Counted from the first letter of the stretch, positions 18,791 to 27,118 are shown. The stretch: DNA of 64,000 nt from Kaistella palustris DSM 21579 (GCF_000422265.1 NZ_AULL01000016.1:248001-312000); one strand, 5' to 3'. The notes: generated by a model not told the origin, from the sequence alone. Numbers and translations are program-made.

Positions 18791-18840
18791 AGGATTCATA
18801 TCCGCCGCGGCGGACACGGGTTCAATTCCCGTCTTCGCTA
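18791..18840 (+). pseudogene. tRNA-Met 3' fragment with palindrome, copy 1
   Basis: AGGATTCATA (anticodon arm) is followed by the perfect palindrome TCCGCCGCGGCGGA in place of ACCCTGAGGT(C). After it comes 26 bases identical to the T arm and 3' acceptor strand of the tRNA at 18298. The 5' half is absent, so it cannot fold as a tRNA. Confidence 0.8.
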
Positions 18841-18960
18841 CAAGGTTAGGGTGATTTTATTACTTATTTTCAGTAATATTTTCACGGCGGCGGAAATTTT
18901 TATACAGTTTTCGCCGTAAATTTATTTAATGGTTTCGGATTTAAATTCCGACCTTCACTT

Positions 18961-18985
18961 TCCCGGCTTTGGTCGGGATTTTTTT
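18961..18985 (+). terminator. Terminator hairpin abutting the GIY-YIG start codon
   Basis: TCCCGGC / GTCGGGA stem with seven T residues; the ATG of the nuclease ORF begins at the next base (18986). The terminator therefore occupies the place of a ribosome-binding region. Confidence 0.75.
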
Positions 18986-19243
18986 ATGGATTTTGTTGTT
19001 TACATTTTATATTCTAAAAAATATAAGAAACAGTATGTCGGCTTCACTTCTGATCTGATAAACCGTTTTCATTCTCACAATTCACTTTCCACCAAAGGAT
19101 TTACCTTGCGATACTGTCTCTGGGAAGTTATTTATGTGGAGTTTTACAATTCGAAATCTGAAGCTATGGCTCGTGAGAAATTCTTCAAGTCAGGAGCAGG
19201 GCGGGATTGGATCAATCTGAATATTGCTTTTTCCGACGAGTAA
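18986..19243 (+). CDS. GIY-YIG endonuclease-like small protein
   Basis: 85 residues from the ATG that directly follows the terminator T run. A longer frame upstream runs through the conserved non-coding leader and is not credible. Single-domain GIY-YIG nuclease: VYILYSKK (GIY strand), QYVGFT (YIG strand), the conserved Arg in INRFHSHN, and a Glu in SEAMAREKFFKSGAG. This is the UPF0213/YhbQ-like size class. Catalytic residues look intact. Its stop codon abuts a tRNA-Met 3' fragment, which suggests a homing-type or recombination role at the tRNA. That role is inference; the domain call is firm. Confidence 0.85.
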   Translation: MDFVVYILYSKKYKKQYVGFTSDLINRFHSHNSLSTKGFTLRYCLWEVIYVEFYNSKSEAMAREKFFKSGAGRDWINLNIAFSDE

Positions 19244-19292
19244 AGGATTCATATCCGCCGCGGCGGACAGGGTTCAATTCCCGTCTTCGCTA
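19244..19292 (+). pseudogene. tRNA-Met 3' fragment with palindrome, copy 2
   Basis: Same structure as the first fragment (AGGATTCATA, TCCGCCGCGGCGGA, T arm and acceptor). Two bases are missing at the palindrome/T-arm junction, so the T stem is broken. It begins one base after the GIY-YIG stop codon. Confidence 0.75.
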
Positions 19293-19651
19293 CAAGGTTA
19301 GGGTGATTTTATTACTTATTTTCAGTAATATTTTCACGGCGGCGGAAATTTTCATGCAGTTTTCGCCGTAAATTTATTTAATGGTTTCGGATTTAATTTC
19401 CGACCTTAACTTTCCCGGCTTTGGTCGGGATTTTTTGTGGAATTTGCTGTTTATATTTTATATTCTAAAAAATTTAAGAAACGGTATGTCGGCTTCACTT
19501 CTGACTGATAAAACGTTTTCATTCTCACAACTCATTCTCCCACCAAAGGATTTACCTTTCGTTATCGGCCTGGGAAGTTATTTAAATGGAGTTTTACAAT
19601 TCAAAATCTTAAGCCATGGCTCGTGAGAAATTCTTCAAGTCAGGAGTCGCT
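19293..19651 (+). repeat. Tandem tRNA/GIY-YIG unit 3 (truncated)
   Basis: Leader, inverted repeat and terminator hairpin (19413-19436) match units 1 and 2. The GIY-YIG part is decayed, and similarity stops near TTCTTCAAGTCAGGAG. No third tRNA fragment follows, so this is the oldest or a truncated end of the array. Confidence 0.8.
19437..19651 (+). pseudogene. Decayed GIY-YIG nuclease gene
   Basis: It starts with GTG after the terminator T run. After about 23 codons (..KKRYVGFTSD) a one-base deletion in GATCTGAT brings a stop. Further indels follow, and the last codons of the intact copy are missing. Nucleotide similarity to the ORF at 18986 remains obvious along most of its length. Confidence 0.8.
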
Positions 19652-19942
19652 TTGGAAACATTAAATATTTGAAAAATTTGAAAAAAATAATTTGGTATGT
19701 TATATGTCATACGGAGCACTTTTATAAAATTTTAACACCAAAATCGTAATGGATCCCACGCTTCATTACTGTTACTGCAACCGATTGTTCTTATGATGCC
19801 GAAATTTTTCAGGTTAATCGAAAACATGGCAAATAATAGGTATTTTTATTTTTTTTATCAGGATAAAAGTTATAATTTTACACTGTTTTAAAAGAGGCGA
19901 CAGTCTTGCTTAAAACTAAATTTTTTTTCATCATTTGTGTTT
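19652..19942. other. Non-coding A/T-rich stretch
   Basis: About 290 bases between the truncated GIY-YIG unit and the terminator before the DUF3810 gene. I see no gene, RNA or repeat in it. Confidence 0.5.
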
Positions 19943-19974
19943 AGAATCGTATTGCAAAATGCGATTCTTTTTTT
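19943..19974 (+). terminator. Rho-independent terminator (plus strand)
   Basis: AGAATCG / CGATTCT stem with a 12-base loop and a 7-T run running up to the end of the convergent DUF3810 gene. It serves rightward transcription from the tRNA/GIY-YIG array, or is a leftover of a lost gene. Confidence 0.7.
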
Positions 19975-21055
19975 ATGCTTTCACGGGTGAAATTCTTTCG
20001 AAACGTACCATTAATTCTACAAAATATGAATACGTAACGCTTCCTTCCTGCTGATTGCTTTTTAAGAAAAGGTCGTTGCTGACGCCAAAAAAAACTTCCA
20101 GAAAACCTTCGTGCTCTTTATTGAATTTATGTTCTTCGCGCCGGTCTCTCTGCATCCCAGATGAATATTGGCTTAAAATAGTTTTGACGAAATCGGGATT
20201 TTTTTCAGCCAGAGACCGAAGCAGGGATTTTAATACAAAATATTGCGTACTGTATCTTAGATCTGCATTGTTTGCCTCTCTGCCGACAAGATAACCGATG
20301 AAATTCGCTTCCTGTTCCCGCGCAAACCCAAGTTGATGCGAACTTTCGTGCGCCAGTGTAAACGGCTGGTAAGTCGGTGGAAGGTCTGAATTATACTGCG
20401 CTTCCGCTGTAAAAGGATTGTAGTAACCCAAAATTCCGGTGAAGCTCATAATACCTTCAAACAGGCTTGGTTTTAACGAAAGAATTCCGGTGCCGTGTTT
20501 TTCTATATTTAAAAAAGCGGGAAGTGTCGATTGGTTCTTAAGGATTTCTTTCTTAAGCTCCCTGGCATTAGTGAGTATAAAAACACCGTTCGGATCTTCA
20601 GCGACTTGCTCCCGTGTTTGTTTACACAGTTCCAGATATTTCAAGGCTAAAGATTTTGTTTCATCGAGCGTTATTTTATCTGTAGGCATTCTCTTTAAAA
20701 GTGGCGTCTGAAAATAAAGCAATCCCCAAAAGACTTGATACAGAAAATAGAAGACATTAAATGTAATCAGCGCAAGCCTGAGTGCCTTTTTCCGGTTTTT
20801 ATTTCTTAATATTTTTAAAAAAAGCAACAAAAACCAGACTCCCGTTGCCAGATACAAAATGTCGCCCACCGAAAATGGAAATACAGAAAATATCTTTTGA
20901 TGGACTGTTTTCTGCACTTCGAAGAACTTTTCAAACAGAGAAATACATAATTCACTTTTTGAAAAAATAAAGAACAAAAGAAATTGGGCAAGTAAAAAAC
21001 CTGCCCAGAATCTGTTCCTTTGAAAAAGCTTTTTTCCTTTAATGGTTGCCTCCAT
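19973..21055 (-). CDS. DUF3810 family membrane protein with HExxH motif
   Basis: 360 residues with three N-terminal transmembrane segments (about 16-32, 62-80 and 93-113) and a large soluble C-terminal part. That part contains HESSHQLGF followed by REQEANFIGY, an arrangement like zinc metalloproteases (HExxH plus a downstream Glu). This is the hallmark of DUF3810, a Bacteroidota/Firmicutes family without an assigned function. The gene overlaps the sugar transporter gene upstream by 17 bp, so the two are probably co-expressed. Confidence 0.8.
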   Translation of the reverse strand: MEATIKGKKLFQRNRFWAGFLLAQFLLFFIFSKSELCISLFEKFFEVQKTVHQKIFSVFPFSVGDILYLATGVWFLLLFLKILRNKNRKKALRLALITFNVFYFLYQVFWGLLYFQTPLLKRMPTDKITLDETKSLALKYLELCKQTREQVAEDPNGVFILTNARELKKEILKNQSTLPAFLNIEKHGTGILSLKPSLFEGIMSFTGILGYYNPFTAEAQYNSDLPPTYQPFTLAHESSHQLGFAREQEANFIGYLVGREANNADLRYSTQYFVLKSLLRSLAEKNPDFVKTILSQYSSGMQRDRREEHKFNKEHEGFLEVFFGVSNDLFLKSNQQEGSVTYSYFVELMVRFERISPVKA

Positions 21056-22487
21056 TTTTTACATGATCAAGTGAAATTCCCTGCGCTTTTAAGATTCCGC
21101 TTACGCGAACCGCGTAAAATGCCAGATAGGCGAAGCAGGCCACACCCACAATATAGCTAACATGTATGTTCGTCATGTCAGCCAAAGTTCCCTGTATCCA
21201 GGAGATAATTCCGCCGCCCATAATCATCATGATCAAATAGCCGGAACCCTGGTTGGTATGCTTTCCCAGACCGTTGATCGCCAACGCAAAAATACACGGC
21301 CACAGCGTGGAACAGAACAAACCCACACTGGTGAAAGCGTACACAGAAACCATACCGGAAGTCATCATTCCGAAAACCAGAGCAAGAATCCCCATGCTGG
21401 AAAATATTAAAAGCATCCGTGCGGGATTTCCCTTACTTAAAATGTCGCAGGCGATCATCACCAATATAATCAAGCCGTAAATATAGAAGTGTGAGAGGTC
21501 ATGCTTGGCGATCGCATTGACCAGAAGAAAAACTCCAAACGCCAGATATGGCGCTAAAAAACGAAGTATTTTCTTGACTCCTGCACCGAAATCGAAAGCA
21601 TCAACAGCGCCGGTCCAACGCCCGATCATAAGTGATGCCCAATACAATGAAACATAGGGCGCAATATCTTTGGTCGAAAAGCCGAGTGACTTTTCCATAT
21701 AAGCTGGTAAATTACTGGCGGTAGAAACTTCTACGCCCACATACACAAAAATGGCGATCATGCCCAAAACAAGTTGCGGATATTTCAGGGCAGAAGTCCG
21801 GTGGTTGCCGCCAATTTCTTCTGCAGGATCCTCCTGGATTGTAGGTGTGATCTGTGGCAGCGAAGAAAATTTCAGCAACACGGCTACAAGAATAAATGCT
21901 CCACCCAAAACCATATAAGGGATCTTTACAGATTCAATGCTTGCTTCGGTATTTGACGCGGTAGCTGAGCCAAAAATGGTAAATGCCACAATTAGCGGTC
22001 CAATGGTCGTTCCCAGATTGTTGATTCCACCGGCCATCGTCAGTCGTTGTGAACCTGTCTCCGTAGGCCCGATTTCTATGGCGAGCGGATTGGCTACAAT
22101 TTGCTGTAACGAAAAACCAAGTCCTAATATGAAAAGGCCGGTGATCATTAAAGGAAAAGATCCTAGATTGGCAGCTGGATAAAACAGCAGCGTACCCGAG
22201 GCAGAAATAAGAAGTCCGACAATCAGTCCATTTTTATAGCCGATCCTGTTTACAAGATCCTGTTTCATGGTTTTGGACACAAACATATAAATCAGTGAGC
22301 CCACAGTATACGCCACATAAAATGCGACGGAAACCAGCTGGCTTTGACTTTGTGTAAGATCGAAGGCTTTTTTGAAAACAGGAATTAAGATATCGTTGCT
22401 CGCGGCAACAAATCCCCAGAAGAAAAATACGGTAACTAACGGTATGAACTGTCCCCAGTTAGTCTGCTTAGTGTAAGTTGTTGACAT
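21039..22487 (-). CDS. Sugar MFS transporter (FucP/GluP-like)
   Basis: 482 residues with about 12 transmembrane helices. The start FFFWGFVAASNDILIPVFKKAF, with an Asn/Asp pair in TM1, is the FucP/GluP (glucose/galactose/fucose-H+ symporter) signature. SLYWASLMIGRW around the middle is also typical of this family. It imports a hexose or fucose across the inner membrane by proton symport; the exact sugar cannot be assigned. Its start is preceded by about 40 bp of A/T-rich sequence; the downstream gene overlaps it. Confidence 0.85.
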   Translation of the reverse strand: MSTTYTKQTNWGQFIPLVTVFFFWGFVAASNDILIPVFKKAFDLTQSQSQLVSVAFYVAYTVGSLIYMFVSKTMKQDLVNRIGYKNGLIVGLLISASGTLLFYPAANLGSFPLMITGLFILGLGFSLQQIVANPLAIEIGPTETGSQRLTMAGGINNLGTTIGPLIVAFTIFGSATASNTEASIESVKIPYMVLGGAFILVAVLLKFSSLPQITPTIQEDPAEEIGGNHRTSALKYPQLVLGMIAIFVYVGVEVSTASNLPAYMEKSLGFSTKDIAPYVSLYWASLMIGRWTGAVDAFDFGAGVKKILRFLAPYLAFGVFLLVNAIAKHDLSHFYIYGLIILVMIACDILSKGNPARMLLIFSSMGILALVFGMMTSGMVSVYAFTSVGLFCSTLWPCIFALAINGLGKHTNQGSGYLIMMIMGGGIISWIQGTLADMTNIHVSYIVGVACFAYLAFYAVRVSGILKAQGISLDHVKNGGNH

Positions 22488-22530
22488 TTATTAAAAGTTT
22501 CTTTAAAACAAATATAACAATATAATCTCC

Positions 22531-23253
22531 TTATTTGGTCTCCAGTACTTTTTTAATTTGCGTGTGCGCCGCGCTTTTCAGTTCTTTGGTTGTTTTGCCG
22601 GGTTCCAGGATATCGGTGAGGTATACCTGCACTTTTCCCGGGAAACCTTTGGAATAGTCAAACGGGAACATTTCCTTTAATCCCACAAATGCAAAAACTG
22701 CAAGAGGTGAGTGGTGTTTTGATGCTAAAATAAAAGCACCGTCTTTGAAGTCATCCAGAATTACAGTCGGATCGTCGGGCACGCCACCTTCGGGAAAGAT
22801 CACAATACTTTGGCCTTCTTCCATACGTTCGGCGCAGCGGCGGTATACATCGGCGCGGCTTTTTGCAGAACTTCGGTCCACCATCACGCAGATCCTTTTA
22901 TAAATCGTGCCGAAAATCGGAATTTTCACCAGCTCCTTTTTGCCGACATAGCAGAGCGGGTGGCGCGGCATCAGAATGCAGGGCAGCATCACATCCATTA
23001 TAGAAGTGTGGTTTGAGATAAAAACGTATTGTTTGCCGGGATCAATTCTGGCGTTCGCAAGATTGTGGAGTTCGTAGCGGAAGCCCATCCCGTAAAACAT
23101 GCCGAAACACCAGAACCGGATAAATTTGTAGGCGTATTTATAATGTTCTTTGCGAATGGATAGGAGCAGCACAGGAATCCCCATAACCACAGTAAGTACA
23201 GCACCCAAAAGTACCATCCATCCGCGCCACATATAATTTAATATTTTACTCAT
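22531..23253 (-). CDS. 1-acyl-sn-glycerol-3-phosphate acyltransferase family protein
   Basis: 240 residues from the internal ATG at 23253. The frame extends 12 codons further but would run into the GtrA gene spacer. An N-terminal membrane helix is followed by the PlsC motifs: NHTSIMD (HX4D catalytic pair) and FPEGG (phosphate binding). The enzyme probably makes phosphatidic acid from lysophosphatidic acid at the inner membrane; other acyl acceptors are possible. The next gene upstream on the same strand is a GtrA protein, about 40 bp away. Confidence 0.85.
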   Translation of the reverse strand: MSKILNYMWRGWMVLLGAVLTVVMGIPVLLLSIRKEHYKYAYKFIRFWCFGMFYGMGFRYELHNLANARIDPGKQYVFISNHTSIMDVMLPCILMPRHPLCYVGKKELVKIPIFGTIYKRICVMVDRSSAKSRADVYRRCAERMEEGQSIVIFPEGGVPDDPTVILDDFKDGAFILASKHHSPLAVFAFVGLKEMFPFDYSKGFPGKVQVYLTDILEPGKTTKELKSAAHTQIKKVLETK

Positions 23254-23292
23254 TAAGAATTTTAAATAACTGATGCGGCAAAAGTCCACAAT

Positions 23293-23751
23293 CTAACCAT
23301 TGAATATCACTTTCTTTTTTACGCTGTAATTTAATATGGAAACAAGAAGTATGGCAGAAATCTTACTGAGCATTTCGCGGCTGAATACAAAGATTCCCGC
23401 ATCAATATGATCTGCAAAAACAAAACGGAAGAAAATCTGGAAGAAACTTAAACTTACCAATGTAGAAATTGCAGAGATAAACATGAAATAAATGAATTCC
23501 TTTTTTTTCGAATGTTTGCCGCGCTCGAAAACAAACCAAATGCTTAAAAAATAATTGGTAATGATCCCGCAAAACGTGGAAAGTATATTACTCAGCGGGA
23601 AATGCACCCCATGAAAATTCTGCTCGCTGGGGAAAATCTGCGGCAGATGTATGCTGAATATTTTGAAAGACCCTATCTCTATCACCGCGCTGATTCCGCC
23701 CGCCAGGGCGAAAAATAAAATCTGTTTCTGTCTTAGTAAAAGTTCCTTCAT
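23293..23751 (-). CDS. GtrA family membrane protein
   Basis: 152 residues with four transmembrane segments and the GtrA motifs: FALAGGISAVIEIGSF in TM1 and the LSTFCGIITNYFLSIWFVF block in TM2. GtrA-like proteins are thought to move lipid-linked sugars across the inner membrane for cell-surface glycan synthesis. Likely the first gene of a two-gene unit with the acyltransferase. Confidence 0.8.
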   Translation of the reverse strand: MKELLLRQKQILFFALAGGISAVIEIGSFKIFSIHLPQIFPSEQNFHGVHFPLSNILSTFCGIITNYFLSIWFVFERGKHSKKKEFIYFMFISAISTLVSLSFFQIFFRFVFADHIDAGIFVFSREMLSKISAILLVSILNYSVKKKVIFNG

Positions 23752-23957
23752 ATTTTGGCTGGCACAAATTTAAAACTATATGTTAAACAATCAGAAAAAG
23801 CTGTTAAAATATTTTTTTGTTTCGATTTAATGGCTACATTTATTTTCCCAAAGCGAGAGAATATACGATAAATTGGTCCTGATCAGGTTGGTACAATCGG
23901 CACTTATCGTACAGAAAAACAGTTACAACGGCACTTCCTAAATTCTTAAAAGTAAAA

Positions 23958-24215
23958 TTGACCATGACCGCACGCAAACCCTTCCGAAAGTTTAGTCCGA
24001 AACAAAAGGAAATCGAGGAACTCGAGAAAAAATGTCCCAAATTCAAACGGATCTATTCGGAATATGAACTGATCAATGATGAACTTTGGACTGTACAGAC
24101 CGACAGTGCGCACAGTATTCCCGATGATTTTGTGGAGGCTATGAAAATTCAGTCAGATTATCTGGAACATGCGATCGATGATCTGCTGCTCGAGGAATAC
24201 CATCTCCCGCAATAA
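23958..24215 (+). CDS. Conserved small hypothetical protein
   Basis: 85 residues, highly charged and predicted helical, with no signal peptide. It is probably soluble. The true start may be the second Met (23964). KFSPKQKEIEELEKKCPKF and a C-terminal acidic helix (LEHAIDDLLLEE) are its only features. I do not recognise the family. Regular codon use and isolation between gtrA and cca suggest a real gene. Confidence 0.55.
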   Translation: MTMTARKPFRKFSPKQKEIEELEKKCPKFKRIYSEYELINDELWTVQTDSAHSIPDDFVEAMKIQSDYLEHAIDDLLLEEYHLPQ

Positions 24216-24525
24216 GCCGCGGAACTTTTTCGTCTTCACTTTTGTTGGAGCAGAAAACACGTTTAAAAACCGTCCACCTATTTTATTTCGTTAAAAGAAA
24301 TGTAATTCGCCGAAAATTTTTTTTAAGATTTCAAGTTGTACCTTTCAGTTCGCCGCGGCTTTCTTTAATTCCCCATATTCGTGCTTTTATCGAATGTCTC
24401 TCTGGCAAATCTACTATAATGCACTTGCGTTGATGAAGCGCACTTTATTTCAAATCAATAAACATTTCAATTTCGAGTCGCTTTTCCCGTCTGGATCTGG
24501 CTTAATGTCTGTCTGCGTTTTTAAG
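24216..24525. other. Intergenic stretch before cca
   Basis: About 310 bases with no credible gene. A GCCGCGG motif occurs at both ends of the first half (24213 and 24353 regions), but no stable RNA or repeat can be argued. Confidence 0.4.
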
Positions 24526-24533
24526 TATCTTTG
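24526..24533 (+). promoter_or_regulatory. Putative -7 promoter element of cca
   Basis: TATCTTTG, a full match to TAnnTTTG, 40 bp before the cca start codon. No TTTG -33 box is visible at the usual spacing. Confidence 0.5.
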
Positions 24534-24573
24534 CAGAAATTTTCAGTTCATTACCTGAACTTTCGCGTATGTT

Positions 24574-25995
24574 ATGAAGATCAACCTTGCCCAAAACAAA
24601 AACTTAAAACTCTTCAAACTCATTTCTGAAGTTGCAAAAGATAACAACCAAACTGTTTATATTGTCGGCGGCTACGTTCGTGATTTGCTGATGAAAAGGC
24701 AATATCCCACAGACATTGATTTTGTAACCGAAAGTAACGGAATTGACCTGGCTAAAAAAGCAGCAGCCCGGATAAATCCAGGAACCAAGGTTTCTGTTTT
24801 CAAAAATTACGGTACCGCCATGTTCCATTACAAAGGTCTCGACCTTGAGTTTGTGGGCGCCCGCAAAGAAAGTTATGCGGAAAACTCCCGAAATCCCTCC
24901 GTTTCGCCCGGAACGCTGGCAGATGATCAGAAACGCAGGGATTTCACCATCAATGCGCTGGCGATTTCCCTTAATCAGGAAAATTTTGGCGAACTGCTTG
25001 ATCCATTCGACGGGGTTTCCGACCTTCACGATAAGCTGATCCGCACACCGCTGGAGCCGAGCCAGACTTATTCCGATGATCCTTTGCGTATGATGCGCGC
25101 CATTCGGTTTGCATCCACACTCAATTTTCAAATTGAGGACAAATCTCGGCAAGCCATAAAAACTGAAGCTTCCCGCATTTCCATTATTTCGATGGAGCGG
25201 ATCATGGTGGAATTTAACAAAATCATGCTCAGTGAAAAACCTTCGAAAGGTTTAAAACTGCTGGAGGAAACCGGCCTTTTACAGCACATCATTCCCGAAC
25301 TTACGGCATTAAAAGGTATTGAAGAGGTTGAAGGCCAAACCCATAAAGATAATTTCTGGCATACCTTAGAAGTCGTTGATAATATTTCCAAACATACCGA
25401 CGATCTTTGGCTGCGCTGGGCGGCCCTGCTTCATGATGTAGGAAAAGCACCGACGAAAAAGTTTGTGGAAGGCAGCGGCTGGACTTTCCACGGTCACGAG
25501 TTTTTAGGCTCCAAAATGGTGAAATCGCTTTTTCACCGGCTGAAATTGCCGCTGGGTTCTCATATGCGGTATGTGCAGAAACTCGTAAAACTGTCTTCGC
25601 GGCCGATCGCACTGGTTGATGATGACACCTCGGATGCAGCATTGCGCCGTCTGCTGTTTGATGCCGGCGAAGATCTGGAGGATCTCTTCACTTTGTGCAA
25701 AGCCGATATCACTACAAAAAATTCCGCCAAGCAGACAAAATTTAAAAGAAATTTTGAGGAGGTAGCCATAAAAATTAAAGAAGTCGAAGAAAAAGATCAC
25801 GTCCGGAATTTTCAGCCGCCGATCTCGGGCGAGGAAATTATGGAATTATTTGGCCTGAAACCCGGCAGGGAAATCGGGATCTTAAAGGAAAAAGTTAAAG
25901 AAGCCATCCTGGAAGGCGAGATCGCAAATGATAAGAACGAAGCACGCGAATTTGTCATTAACCAGGGGAAAGAGCTCGGGCTTGTCTGCTCCTGA
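24574..25995 (+). CDS. cca: CCA tRNA nucleotidyltransferase with HD domain
   Basis: 473 residues. The N-terminal nucleotidyltransferase head has GGYVRD (32-37) and the metal-binding DID (47-49). The RRDFTINAL segment of class II CCA enzymes follows. A C-terminal HD domain (LLHDVGKAP, His-Asp about 287-288) adds phosphohydrolase chemistry. It adds or repairs the 3' CCA end of tRNAs, needed here because the tRNA-Met gene does not encode CCA. The stop codon is followed by a strong hairpin. Confidence 0.95.
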   Translation: MKINLAQNKNLKLFKLISEVAKDNNQTVYIVGGYVRDLLMKRQYPTDIDFVTESNGIDLAKKAAARINPGTKVSVFKNYGTAMFHYKGLDLEFVGARKESYAENSRNPSVSPGTLADDQKRRDFTINALAISLNQENFGELLDPFDGVSDLHDKLIRTPLEPSQTYSDDPLRMMRAIRFASTLNFQIEDKSRQAIKTEASRISIISMERIMVEFNKIMLSEKPSKGLKLLEETGLLQHIIPELTALKGIEEVEGQTHKDNFWHTLEVVDNISKHTDDLWLRWAALLHDVGKAPTKKFVEGSGWTFHGHEFLGSKMVKSLFHRLKLPLGSHMRYVQKLVKLSSRPIALVDDDTSDAALRRLLFDAGEDLEDLFTLCKADITTKNSAKQTKFKRNFEEVAIKIKEVEEKDHVRNFQPPISGEEIMELFGLKPGREIGILKEKVKEAILEGEIANDKNEAREFVINQGKELGLVCS

Positions 25996-26010
25996 AACCG
26001 TGAAACAATG

Positions 26011-26048
26011 AAAAAGCCCTTTCAAAAATAGGTTTGAAAGGGCTTTTT
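26011..26048. terminator. Bidirectional terminator between cca and the BtuG-like gene
   Basis: A perfect 16-bp inverted repeat (AAAAAGCCCTTTCAAA / TTTGAAAGGGCTTTTT) with a 6-base loop. It has a T run on both strands and sits between two convergent genes. Confidence 0.95.
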
Positions 26049-26065
26049 GCTGGTGCGTTTACCGA

Positions 26066-27118
26066 TTAATTCTTGTAGAAACCGTTGGTTCCGATGCCTG
26101 TAGTCAGCGTTTTAAGTAAAGTTCCGGATTGGTTGTAGATCCGCACTTTGCTGTCTGAGCTGAAGGTAGGATCTGCAATGTAAATGTTCCCATTAATTAC
26201 ATTAAAACCATATACGTTATTGGCAGTTGCCGTAAACAGTTCATTTGCAGCCGTGCCGGTAACGCTGTACACTTTATTCTGCGCAGAGATCAGGTACAGT
26301 TTGTTGTTTTCGAGCGCTAGTTTGGTGCCGCCCGCCACGTTATCTAAAGTAATTTTTTGTGCAGTACCTGCCGAGGCTGCGATCTTGTAAAGGTTTGTAC
26401 TGCTGTTATTGGATGTTAATACGTACACAAAACCACCTTCAGCGGCCATATCTTTAATGATCAGTTCGTCATCAAGTGTGATCACTTTGTCAACTTCATT
26501 TGTAGTTGCATTAATTCTGGTGATGGTGTGTCCTGTGGGCAATTCGTTGTAATTTGTATCATAGGTAGAACCGTCCGTCTGTACATATACGTAGTTGCCG
26601 GAGGCTGCAATTTTTTCGGCGTAACGGTCGAAGTTGATGCTTTTTACAAAAGTATTGGCATTGTCGTAAATATTCACTTTTCTCACGCTGAAGAAATCGT
26701 TGTTGGTAATGTATGTGTTCTTATCTGTAAAGGCGATATATCTCGGCGTGCTCAGGTTGGAGGTGATCGTGCCGGTTTTTGCAAAAGTGTAGCGGTTTAC
26801 GATTTCCACTTTATTGGGTACATTCAGGACAAGATAAGCCAGGTCATCTTTGAAACCTACCGACTGGAAAACATTTCCCAGCGTGGCATTGCTGTTATTC
26901 GTTGCAAAGATATTGTCTTCCTGCGTCGTAAGATCGCTGCTCAAAAATGAGACACTGGAGGTGGGCGTAGAAAATCCGCCTTCGTTAGTAATGAGGATGC
27001 CGTTTTCATACGCGCCTTTGGGTTGCTGCGGTGTAATCGGATCATCGTCTTTCCGGCAGGAAACATTAAAAAGTAAAGTTAGCGCAAATGCTGACGCCAG
27101 GATTTTTGGAAATTTCAT
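26066..27118 (-). CDS. Surface lipoprotein, beta-propeller, BtuG-like (DUF5074/YncE)
   Basis: 350 residues. Lipoprotein signal with lipobox FNVSC, followed by RKDDD, an acidic +2..+6 stretch like Bacteroidota surface-export signals. The rest is repeated beta-strand blades (for example VYVLTSNNSSTNLYKI, LYLISAQNKVYSV, IYIADPTFSSDSKVRIYN), a seven-bladed propeller of the YncE/DUF5074 type. In Bacteroides, BtuG proteins of this type bind cobalamin on the cell surface and hand it to BtuB. Here the gene lies 11 bp behind a BtuB-like receptor gene controlled by a cobalamin riboswitch, so the same job is likely. Confidence 0.8.
   Translation of the reverse strand: MKFPKILASAFALTLLFNVSCRKDDDPITPQQPKGAYENGILITNEGGFSTPTSSVSFLSSDLTTQEDNIFATNNSNATLGNVFQSVGFKDDLAYLVLNVPNKVEIVNRYTFAKTGTITSNLSTPRYIAFTDKNTYITNNDFFSVRKVNIYDNANTFVKSINFDRYAEKIAASGNYVYVQTDGSTYDTNYNELPTGHTITRINATTNEVDKVITLDDELIIKDMAAEGGFVYVLTSNNSSTNLYKIAASAGTAQKITLDNVAGGTKLALENNKLYLISAQNKVYSVTGTAANELFTATANNVYGFNVINGNIYIADPTFSSDSKVRIYNQSGTLLKTLTTGIGTNGFYKN

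Larger units (their letters stand above)
18372..18840 (+). repeat. Tandem tRNA/GIY-YIG unit 1 (ORF replaced)
   Basis: The unit starts with the conserved leader (CAAGGTTAGGGTGATTTTAT...), a GGCGAAAA/TTTTCGCC inverted repeat and a terminator hairpin (18492-18515). An ATG at 18517 follows. The GIY-YIG reading frame holds for only six codons. Bases about 18535-18776 are unrelated sequence bounded by two 29-bp direct repeats (18541-18569 and 18725-18753, one mismatch). The unit resumes with GAGTAA and ends with a tRNA-Met 3' fragment (18791-18840) interrupted by a palindrome. Confidence 0.8.
18841..19292 (+). repeat. Tandem tRNA/GIY-YIG unit 2 (intact ORF)
   Basis: A 452-bp unit: the same leader, inverted repeat (GGCGGAAA...TTTTCGCC) and terminator hairpin (18961-18985) as unit 1, then the complete GIY-YIG ORF, then a second tRNA-Met 3' fragment with the same palindrome. 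Over the leader, about 160 bp, unit 2 is almost identical to units 1 and 3. Confidence 0.85.

Noticed and set aside
18929-18985. Upstream extension of the GIY-YIG ORF (MVSDLNSDLHFPGFG...)
   Set aside because: It runs through the conserved leader and terminator hairpin, which are shared by the units whose ORF is replaced or broken. The ATG at 18986 gives the normal GIY-YIG start.
18791-19292. Extra tRNA genes
   Set aside because: Both fragments lack the acceptor 5' strand and D arm and contain a palindrome; they cannot form a cloverleaf.
25301-25800. Minus-strand ORFs inside cca
   Set aside because: Antisense shadows of a well-conserved gene, with no protein features of their own.
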